Positions 47,754 through 59,700 of a stretch of DNA of 64,000 bases are shown here, piece after piece. Positions within the stretch are counted from its first letter, which is position 1. Every line of letters starts with the position of its first letter. A program made the translations under genes and the position numbers. This DNA comes from Metridium senile (lineage: Eukaryota; Cnidaria; Anthozoa; Actiniaria; Metridiidae), in contig OX459096.1 in the NCBI GenBank assembly GCA_949775045.1, forward strand, positions 36,689,316-36,753,315, given 5' to 3'. The notes beneath the pieces are model-generated. The model had not been told where the DNA came from. It did no database searches and saw only the letters and a list, made by a program, of their open reading frames with translations.

Positions 47754-50700
47754 CTAAAAACTACCCTGCTCTCCAGTCCCCTGCTCTCCTTGAAAGTTCT
47801 GCTCTTCTTGAAAGTTTCTAATAGCCGAGGTCACACTTGGTGTCACACTATTTGCTTTTTCTTCATATTTAGTTTTAGTTCTAGCTGGATTGTAAAGGCC
47901 GTGCAAAGAAGCACGCGATCTTCTTGTTTTCTCAAGGTAGTTTGATATATCTGGAAGCTCCATGCTTCGACTGTTTGGCAGTTCTGGCTTTTTTAGTTCT
48001 AAAAGCTTACGGTGAATTTCGACGGAAAATCTTCTCCGTCCTCGTTCGTACGTTTCTCCGTTTTCAAATTTGTTTAAATGTCGATAAATGAAACCCATAC
48101 CGAATAGTTTATTTTCAAACAGTAGGAAAATGAATGCAAATATTGCTAAAGCCACGCCACTAATAAATACACCACTCAATGTCTGGAAGCTTAGTTGATC
48201 ATGGATGTCTTCTGCTGACTTCTCTCCTGCTCGTACCCATTTCTTGTATAGGTCACTTGGTCTGAAAACAAACAAAAAATACAATGAATGCCCCCTCGAT
48301 GTTCGTAAGTGCTCGTCTTCGGTCATAAATTCGTACAAGGACCCAGTTTTCCTATTATGCTTTTTTTCTAGAAATTGGCGCTCGTGCACATCGCCATTTT
48401 CCCTCGAAACTTTTCAGTCTATTCTGCAGGAGCAAGGATGGCACAGTTGGTGGTTAGTGCGCGGCATTCTGTGCCAGAGGTCCCGAGTTCGATTCCCAGT
48501 GACCTCACATCCTTGTTTCGACTTCTCTCCTTTCCTTGTAGCTTTAAGTAGCTTTTTAAAAAATACCCGTAAAACGGAGCACTGATGGAGAGAGGGGAGT
48601 AAAATCAGCACCGTCGGCCTCAAGTTTTACTTTACTTTTTATTGTTATCGTTATATCCTTGATCATCCCCTTATTTTCGTTTTCACCTACTTGTTTTCTG
48701 CTTTCATTTTATTTATGACCAAATCAAACTTCGGCTTCCATGTGGAGTTCTTTCTAAAGCTGTATGAATAACCAGTATCCGCAAATGTTTTCGAAGCACC
48801 AACGACTTGTAGTCTTGGATATCCTTTGTGTCTTTGTTTAGCCACCTCGTAATCCAGAGACAGAATTTCACTTATGAAAATATCGAGCTTACTGCAAAAG
48901 ACAAAACTATTTTTAATAAAATGACAACACAAATGTTTATGGTTTTGACAGACGTTTCTTCAGAAATATTCTGACATCTTCACTGGTTAGTACAGTAAAA
49001 CCCCGCGTATAAGAACCTATATTTTTCCAAGTCAGCCTGAACAGGTTCTTATATAAATGGTGCTGAACTTGAAATTAGGCTATCTAGCTATAATATAGGT
49101 TCTATTACAATGTAGCATCACTCACTTCATCATTACAACACCTTTCTTCCTATTTTATTTACAAACAGGTCAATGCTTTTGTTCTTTGTTTACAAACAAA
49201 AACAAAGAAAACTTCAGCTTGACAGGTTCTTAAGTTTTAGGTTCTTATACGCGGGGTTTTACTGTATTGAAATTAGCCTATTTCTGAGATATGTCTTACA
49301 AAAACTGTTAAATGTTACGTTGTGTTTCTAGAACTCATTTTAAGTGTAGACATGATCACATATATAATTTCAAAAAAAGCAGACATATTAGACTGCAAAC
49401 AGTCCCTTCTTTTCCCTCCAGATTCCGATGAAAACGAGAGAAATATGAGCATTTAAATAGAACACGGACGAGCGGGAATTGGGTGGCGAAAAGGGGGAGG
49501 AGCGATGTTTCCTCTCCCCTCCTCTCCAAGTCGCCCCCAATCCCTGCTCGCTCATTTTATTAAAGTTAAAATTTTCTGAATCTGAAGAGAAACGTAGGGA
49601 CTGCTCGCAGTCTACATGCAGACATATATACATGTGGTATGTCCTTCAGTGCAGTCTACAGACATATATACATGTGGTATGTCCTTCAGTGCAGTCTAGA
49701 GACATATATACATGTGGTATGTCCTTCAGTGCAGTCTACAGACATATATGCATGTGGTATGTCCTTCAGTGCAGTCTAGAGACATATATACATGTGGTAT
49801 GTCCTTCAGTGCAGTCTACAGACATATATACATGTGGTATGTCTTTCAGTGCAGTCTACAGACATATATACATGTGGTATGTCCTTCAGTGCAGTCTACA
49901 GACATATATACATGTGGTATGTCCTTCAGCGCAGTCTACAGACATATATACATGTGGTATGTCCTTCAGTGCAGTCTACAGACATATATAGATGTGGTAT
50001 GTCCTTCAGTGCAGTCTACAGACATATATACATGTGGTATGTCCTTCAGTACAGTCTACAGACATATATACATGTGGTATGTCCTTCAGTACAGTCTACA
50101 GACATATATACATGTGGTATGTCCTTCAGTGCAGTCTACAGACATCTATACATGTGGTATGTCCTTCAGTGCAGTCTACAGACATATATACATGTGGTAT
50201 GTCTTCAGTACAGTCTACAGACATATATACAGTGCAGTCTACAGACATATATACATGTGGTATGTCTTCAGTACAGTCTACAGACATATATACAGTGCAG
50301 TCTACAGACATATATACATGTGGTATGTCCTTCAGTACAGTCTACAGACATATATACATGTGGTATGTCCTTCAGTGCAGTCTACAGACATATATACATG
50401 TGGTATGTCCTTCAGTGCAGTCTACAGACATATATACATGTGGTATGTCCTTCAGTGAAGTCTACAGACATATATAGATGTGGTATGTCCTTCAGTGCAG
50501 TCTACAGACATATATACATGTGGTATGTCCTTCAGTGCAGTCTACAGACATATATACATGTGGTATGTCCTTCAGTGCAGTCTACAGACATATATACATG
50601 TGGTATGTCCTTCAGTGCTTTTTCAATGTCACGAAAAAGGAACTCTGGCACAACGCACAATGTCCCCCTCTTCCTAAATTGTTCGGTTTGGGTAGACTTT

Positions 50701-53700
50701 TTTGTAGATTCCTTTTATAGGGCTCTTTAAAGGAAGGATTTGTTTCCAAAGAGTAAAGGCTTTCGTACCTGCTATTCACTCTGTTCACCCCATCAGTAAA
50801 GTTTTCAACTAAATGGTTTCTTGTCAGCATTCTTTCAAACAAAGATTTCATGACAGGATCTTTGTTTAGTTCGAAGTACGAATCAACAAAACTAGATTTA
50901 ACAACTCCAAACGTTAACTTCGAATCTTCGGATGTTATCTGAAAAACAAATAACAAACATGCTACTGTAGCTGTTTGGTTGAACAAAATAACTTATTGGT
51001 ACACTAAATAATGTTATTATATCAGACTTTTTTTCAATTTCAGCTATTGTAATGAGTTCTTATCAGATTGAAAATTCAATACAGGTAGATTTACATTAGA
51101 TTTCGTATGCGTATCGTTGACCTGCAAAATTTAGTAAAATTTCATTATTGCAACCGTTGCAACGATCTCTCTTTATATACTTTACACATATTCACCTAAC
51201 TTATTCAAAAATCACAATCAGTCTACAGTGCACACTCTGAAGCCTGCAAAGGATGCCAACATTTCTTCTCTTGTTATCAATTTATTGCCGGTTGCAGCGG
51301 TAAATGATTAAACAAATATTTCTTGAAAAAAAAAAAAAAAAAATGTGTAATAAATCAACAAATTATGTTCATAATACCGGATAGTATTTGCAGTCGTTGC
51401 TGTGGTGACTGTAGTTTCGGCTGCGACACCGACGTTTTCTTACCTTAGGATCTCTGATTCCAGCGATTTCAGGTTTAGTATCATCTGATACCAAGTGAGC
51501 TGTAAGATTTGCTGTGTATGATGTTAGGCATAGTAAAGCAAACATAGCCAGACATACAGCCATTGCTTTAGAACTGCTGCTCTTAGGTCGATCCCCTACA
51601 AACTGATTATCAAAGCAAACACCCCAACTAAACCACATACTCCCGTCAAGGTCGAAAACGTGTTCTTCATTATTGCGTTTTCTTGTAGCATAGCAGCCGT
51701 AAGGACTAAGACGATCAGCTATCCATAGAGCAATTAAATACAAGTTAACTATTGCAACCATTCCAAGCCAAAGCGCCATAGTGAAAGGATCAAGAAATGC
51801 AAAATCAATTGCGCTAACTTTTTTCTCACCAACTCGCACCAACAAAGCGAGCCCTGCTTCCGTCCATCTTTGTGAGAATTCAACAACTTCAGATCTAGCC
51901 TCGTTTGTCATTAGATCGATAGATATATCTGCCTCGCCGATGACCAAATCTCGTACTATTCCATTCCATTGGTTGGATGTGGCATTTTTAGCACCGTAAT
52001 TACCATCCCGTACGAAATACACCAACGGCTCAAACTCAAGCTCGCTTTTCACGTATGTTAAAATATCAATAGCTAAACCGAAACAGCAATGCTGGGTGTA
52101 GTTATCTGAATATCCGATATAATCAATACATTTAATGCCTTGAGTACATCCAAGTGCTGGATCATAACTGCTTTTCATCGTTAATGGCGGGTATTCTACC
52201 ACAGCAGCACGTAATGTCGGTAAACCAACTCGACTTGATTCTGTTGACTCGACTATATTATTTGCCTTTAACGATAGCTTGCCATCGACCCATTTACCAG
52301 ACGCCGACCATTGTTTGTCGTAGTCTTCAGCTTCCAGAAGATACAAGATATCATGGGTAAAGTTAGCCCTGTTGCCGCGTGAGTCAAGCTGGATCCTTGT
52401 TTTTGTACCTGGCACTGAAGTGGTAACAAGCTTTCTAAAACACAAAATAAATGTTAGGTTAGAATTGATAGCGTACAGTTTATTTATACTCCGAGTTTCA
52501 TATACCATAAATCGATGCTTTGCTTGACAAAAAATATCATCCCTATCATCATCATTATCATCATCGCTACTACTATCACTATCAACGTTAATATCATCAC
52601 TATCATCACTATCCCCTCTTAGTCATCATCATCATCATAATCATCGTTGGTATCATCATTTGTATCATCATCATCATCATTACCACCACTACCCTCATCG
52701 TCAGTTCCACCATTGGCATCACCATCACCATGAGAACCTGTATCATTATCACCACTATCACCATTATCACGAAACAGACAATCATGATTTACTCCATGGA
52801 TATATAATAGTTTACCTGTATAGCTTTTCCCCATGTGCCCATTCACGCATTTCTGTACAGGTTTCTGGTTTCCGTAAAAAACTCTGACGTTCATTTTCAC
52901 TGAAAGACGCCAAAGCCGTGTGCACCAGTGCGTATGTTTCTGTAAGTCTATCCAAGAAGAACTTATCGATTGATTTAACCCCTTCAGCCATGATGGCGTA
53001 TATTCTACTGGGTAACATATACAATTTGTCTGTGTTAAGCACTACGTTCTCCGACACAACCCAAAAGAAATCACTACGAAACATTCTGAAATCCTTTGCG
53101 GTCCAAAGCAGCACTTTAGCAACATGAGCATCGCAGTATAAGAACACTACACTGGCTAGGCTAGCCTTGATCTGCATTAATGAATTCACTATAGAAGTTT
53201 TGCTCGATGTCTCTACGGTAACTTTAATAACTGTAACCCTAGAATAATCGTTTCTCGTAACGAATTCCAGTGCGTGTCCATATGTTGTGTCATCGCTAAC
53301 AATAACAAATGCTTCTGAGTTCCCTGTGTATAATAAAAAGTCCAGGAAAACTTGGAACTGTTGTGTTTCTGTTGGTATGGTACGTAGGAATGACCTGTAG
53401 ACGTCCTGTTGATAAAAATACAACTACCGTTAGATAATTATTAGATATACTCGCTCCGTGCTACTGTTTGAATTATAACATGTCTCCGTAGACTGCAACT
53501 AAAACATCCTTACTTTTACGAGAAAACTCCACGAAACGACAGCAGTATAGAAAGAGGCTGACCATGACGTAGAATATCTTTTGTTTTGAGGACATTCAAA
53601 TAGGCCGTTTGCACAATGGCGTCAATGACCAGAATGCATGCTTTGCCTACTTTTGTTTCAAATAATTAGTGTCAATACTGGTAGAGTGATTTTCATTTGA

Positions 53701-56700
53701 CCGTGCAAGAAAAACGACTATTTAGTTCGTACTTGTTGGTAAAGAACAAAAGAAATCAATAGATTCAGAGTGTAGTAACAACTATTAGTTTGCCAATTCT
53801 TTCACGGTCATATGAAAATCACTCTATTAAAATGACTTGGCCAATTGACACTTCTTATTTCAAAAGGAAGCAAAGCTGTTAGTATATGACGCTATTTAGC
53901 CAAGTGTGTTTATGTCATAATACTATTTTTAGCATGAGCAATGAAAGTTATATCAATCTTGCTAACGTAAAGCTAACGAAAGTACAGGGCCATTATTTTT
54001 TTGCGCATCGCTAGTTGGTCTGCAAGTATTGTAAGGTTGCCGGATTCGAAGCCAAACAATACAACACAATCAGTGAACTACAAAAAAGCAAAACTAAAAC
54101 TTGACTTTTACTCAAAAAAGCAAAACTAAAACCTGTCTTTTACTTAAAAAAGCATTTCGAAAAATGACGTTTTTGTAGTGTCGAATTGAATAGTCACCAG
54201 GTCACCAGACGAGTGCTGTCTTGGTCATTAGTTTCCATAAGTAAATAATAGGTAATAGGTACTTTATTGATTCTCCTCAATGGCTTTTCAGAAACAATTT
54301 ACAAATATATAAATATAAAAATTATTAACAATGTATAAAACTTTTAATGTATTGTGAAATAACTATAGCAATATTGTATTTATTTAGTGGCATAGCCTGT
54401 GACAAATGTAAAACTATTAATTTTACTCTAATAGCAGTTTTTTTTTTAGTTTCTTTTTGAATACGGGATATTGTTCAATGTTTCTGAGATTCTCACACAG
54501 TTCATTCCATAGTTTAACTGATCTAAATTTAAAAGTACGTTGGCCTGAGGTGGTCCTGCAGAGTGGTATTTGAAGTTAACTCAATAACCTGTATAATGGT
54601 ACCGTATTAAAATGACGCATTAAAATGACGCTGACAAATGAGCAATTATATTTTCATTTCTATGCAAAAGATATGTAGGAGGTATGAATGATTAACAGCA
54701 ATACAAAGTTCTCTTCACAGTGCCTTTTTAATAACGACCAACTCGAACTCTACTTCAATAACTGTGCCGGTGATATTAAATGATCCCCAATCTTGGTTTC
54801 ATATATTAATAACGTCTGAACGTAAACATAATGCTTACTTTGTTTGACAATTGCTATCGTTTGAGATTCCCTGCATATCGTAATTATATATACTGTTATT
54901 ATAACTGTGTGAATTTATGTATTTAGTTTAAGGTTTTTTTTTCTGGTTAAGTACACACAGACGGTCTACATAATTTATTTATAACATATAGATTAACCAG
55001 CTGTTGAGTTATACGCGCAAAATGGTCAAACATTTGAAATTTTCACGAGGATATTTAAATCCCCATAGAATACAATGACGAGAATTTAAAACCACATCTA
55101 ATACTCATTAATTATTGCAAGCGCGGTTGATCTTTTGAAAATGAACTGTCTTTGCTACGCTTGTTTTAACTTCAAACAAATTTCAAATATATTTCAAACT
55201 TGAGTCTTTTTTGGATGGAGTTTCAAAGTTTGGTACGTGATACAAATACGTTTCTGGGATTGTTTGTTGCATTCATGAATAATTAATGAGTATTAGATAT
55301 TGTTTTTATATTTTTTTAAAGTATTCCCGATGAAGAATTATCCCTATGCAAAAAGGCGATACCTTACTAATCAGTATAAGGGGCCGTTTACATGAGATAG
55401 GGTTACCCTAGGTGTAGGGCTAACTCTTATTGTTTTCTTTTCTCTGGGGACTCTCAAACAAAAGAGTTAGCCCTGCTAGAAGGGTTACCCTATCTCCATG
55501 TAAACGGCCCCTAAAAAGACACCATTGCTTTTATTAGAAAGAGCACAACGTAAAATTTCAATGTAGTAGCATAAAATGATAAAAAGCTACAGTTTTTTTA
55601 ATTTACAAAGAGTTAGCTTAAAATTTGCACTTGGGCCTTTACAGCCTCACTTTCTCGTTTTTGGTACATTTCAAATGCTGATAACTCTGCAGTGATTCAA
55701 TATATGGAAACAAAACTCTACCTAATTTAGACATGCTCTTTCTTGTAATGGAAAAATATTATTGAAATATTTTATTGTTTGTGGTGTTTCTTGTTGTTCG
55801 TTCCAAGTCCCTTGCTATTTTTTGCATAGGGTCTATATGTATTGTCCTTAGTATACTTAGGCCCACACGTATCTGGGTATTTTTGAAAACGGAGGTTTTT
55901 TCTCCATATCAGCAAAAAGATACGCGTCTACACGTAGCGTATTCGAATCATATTTGTCCACACGTATACACGAAAACGATTCGAAAACGCTAGCTTCCAT
56001 ACAAATAATTAGGCGCACGTGCACGCATTGAAAAAAACTTTTATGGCAGTAGTGCATAACTTAAAAGTTTTTTTAGATAAGACAAAATTGTCATAGTTTT
56101 GCTTTTATTCGCTTTCCATAAACGTAATATATTTGCTAAAACCTATTTCCCAAATATAAATCCGCATACAGAGAGTTAAACATCAGGTTTTTTAAAATTA
56201 TAAATCTAAAAAAAATTAAATCTACTATAAGCTGTAAATGTCAAATGTTTATATAACTAATTCTTTTCATAATTTCCACAATATCACATTCTTATAACTC
56301 CATAAGCTTCAAATCGATTTTTAAGCTATCAAACTTTGAGATATTTAGTGATACTTTGAGTATAGTCAGTAGCGAACGAACCATTGACAAGTAGCGAAAG
56401 AACTGTTTCAGTAGCGAATGTACTAGTAGCGAAAGTGCGAGGTAGCGAAACGACTGGTAAACTTCGAAAACCTCCGTTTTTGGTGATCGAAAACTCCGTT
56501 TACGTGTGGACGGAAGGCGTAAACGGAGAAATAAACCTCCGTTTTAAAAAATCTTCAGTCTGGAGAGCGTAATCGAAAACCTCCGTTTTCGGAGATCGAA
56601 AACTCCGTTTACGTGTGGACGAAAGTCGTAAACGGAGAAATAAACCTCCGTTCTCAAAAATAACCGGATGCGTATGGACAGGGCCTTTGTAAACAGACAA

Positions 56701-59700
56701 GCACCAACTTGTTTAATGCTCACATCTCAATTGCTATCCAAGTGGTATTTCCGAAATAGTGCATGAACATTTCCAATTTAAGATTTTGATATGTAGTCGT
56801 TAAACCGCGATGTAGTTTAGATAGGCTTAGTCTACTTGATCTATCGACTTACGTTCCTTATAAAGATTACAATTACTATGGTAACCATTTTAACGATCGA
56901 CGCTTATTACGGTTAACCAACACGCAATAAAAAACTTTTCAACTGTGTTGTTGTTTTTTTGTACAGTATTCTATTATATTCTACAGTATTTCAAGCTTAG
57001 CATCTTCAATGTAAAATAGCACGAAATTTCACAGTTTTCACAACTATAATTGCTGAACAAGTGATAATATGTGTTTTTTTTATGCATAGTCATAATAACC
57101 TATTTAAATAAATCGCTTTTGTGTTTTGAATACGATGTGTTTTGAACTAATTGGTTTATTCCTACTAGTAACACAAACCTGCTTATAGTTATTTCTAAAA
57201 TGACTTTTGTTCTTTTTAAATGTTTTTTTTGGGGGGGGGGGCGAAAAGGGGGCGGTGGGAATTCAATTGGCAACAATTATCAAACCTTTTTAATTGCAAA
57301 AGGTTTTCAAATGGACATTTAATGTTTTTCAGATCACAATCATGTTTAGCCGCGAGCATTTCCCAAAGAGAAAAATGTTCAATTCTAACAAAATGAAAAA
57401 TTATATGTAGAACACAGATTTTAATGAGACAGTTTTTCTAACGTGATTTCATATTACCTGTACTCTCAATTATTCAGAACATCTCATTCGTACAATAGAA
57501 AAAACACCAATAGAATCTACCTGTAATTAATTCATAGCTATTTCATTCAGTAACTTTCATTTCAGTCAAGTGCCTTTGAATTACCATTGATTCTTATGAG
57601 CAGTTAATTATTCGTTCAAAAATACATTTTAATGGAACAGGTGATTCACTGCTTTATACATATTCTGATTTCGTCAATTTTAAATTACCAACTCTTTAAA
57701 TTGTCCTATCCCATGTTTCTTTTATGAGGGTTTATAGCATCATCATCATCAATGTTTCCCGCTCGGCGCGTGATCGGCCTTGGGGCGTGATTGCTTGGAG
57801 CAAGGGAACCTACGCTCCAACAACCGCGTGAAGTCCTTTTTATTCAACATAGATCTTAACGCCTGTTGCCTATCTATTCCAAGTAGTTCTTCCATTTTCC
57901 TCCACGTCTTCCTCTTGTCGAAAAGTACTTGTTTTTGTATTACATCATTTTTCATTCTGCTCACATGAGCTATATATTTTAGGTACTGGATGTGACAAAA
58001 GTCCTGAATTGGTTGTGTATTGGTTATCTCATGAAGTCTGGTGTTTGAGATCTTAAAAGCCCAATCGAGTTCTCCTTTCACTTGGGTTGCCGGATCAATG
58101 CCCTTTTTTCGTTGGCTTTGTAGTGGCGCATTCTTTCGTGCATATCCTCCTGCTATCATCTTCCTAAGGAATCCGTTCCATATAACATCAATCTTTTGAA
58201 GCTCTGCACCAGATAGTTCCCATGCCTGAACACTATATAATAACCGGGAGCGGACACATGCTGTCAGGATTTTCATTCGTGTACTGAGGTAGATTTCACG
58301 ATCAGTAAGGATGTGTTTCAATTCATTCCATTTTTCGAACGCCGATGAGATCCTAAGTTGGAGAAATGCAGATGACTTGCCAGAGTTTGTAATTAAGTGA
58401 CCTAAATAACGGAATTGCCTGACGTTCTTTATTTCAACTCCATTCACAGTGAGTAGGCTCTTCTGATCTTTTATATCTTCATCTACGTTAAATGCCATAG
58501 TCTCCGTCTTTTCGTAGGACATACGTAATCCGTATCTTGAGAACGTGTTGTCATATATCTCCAAGATTTTCTTCAGTGTGTTGATATTTTCTGAGAAGAC
58601 TACGATGTCGTCTGCATACATGACTTCGGTTATTCTGGTTATGCCATGTGCTGTTGTGGTGCGAAGTGTACGCGGCGAGACTTCATTTGGTATCACAAAT
58701 TCTACACATGCTCCAGACATAGGGAACTGTTTGGCGATCTCATGCTTTGCACACCGCATTACGAAGTCCATATATATATTGAAGATACATGGGCTCTCAA
58801 GTGCTCCTTGTCGACAACCCACATATGTGTTAAAGAAGTGACCAGTGTTTTTTATGCATGCCTTGGTGCCTGTATACAAAGCTTTAAGAATGGAGATAAG
58901 CTTTGGGCACTTAAGACGGATCTCTAGAACACGAAAGAGTGCATCACGTGGTATCCAGTCATACGCTGCTTTGAGGTCTATAAAACACACAAAGAGTGGC
59001 TTCCGTTCTTTCTCTAATATGTTCCGCACAATGAAGATTGCATCACAAGTGGATCGGTTCTTTCTGAAACCAAACTGTGTGGGCATTAGGATTTTTTCAT
59101 AGATTGGTCTTATTCTTTGGACTATAACCATTGATATCACTTTGGACAACGTGGCAATGATGGAAAGACCACGATAGTTCTTAGCTAGTGTCCTCAGCCC
59201 TTTCTTGTGTAGACATGTTATAGAGGAGGTCAGCCAGGTACTGGGGACCTTAATACATTTCCATATTGCTCCCATCAGCAACAACAAGTAGACAAGCAGT
59301 TGCTTGGAGTTGGAATATTTTAGGTGTTCACTAAAAATCCCATCAGTTCCCTGACATTTGCCATTTTTGAACTTCAGCAAGCAGTCCTCTAACTCTGATG
59401 CCTTAGGGGGGCTCTCGTCGATGGGGTCTAGTTGATCTGTGGAGATGATGTGTGGAAAACTCTGTTCTTCTCTGCTTGACAGAGATTTCGCTATTTTTCC
59501 ACTCTAAAGAGAAAGACAAGGACATATCTAGTACTAGCGTTAATAAAGCGGATCAGTTATAACTATAGAGCTTGGTATGAATGTAGATATGTTTTAATAC
59601 TCATTTACTGAATCACTCCCTCTTTCAACACTTGCAAAACCTTGGTCGATATTAACTTATCTATTGAATGCAAACTCGAACAAAGATAATCTAAAACATT

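Noticed and set aside
47754..48389. Upstream extension of the last glutamate receptor exon starting MHERQFLEKK
   Set aside because: The exon begins at 48261 after a TTTTCAG acceptor that matches the phase of the preceding exon. The extension is intron sequence.
49613..50620. Possible CRISPR array
   Set aside because: The copies are directly adjacent with no variable spacers, and the genome is an animal's.
49479..50730. Several overlapping plus-strand frames of 160-312 codons with a repeating YRHIYMWYVLQ pattern
   Set aside because: They are three-frame translations of the 40-base minisatellite inside a receptor intron; no start context, no other coding evidence.
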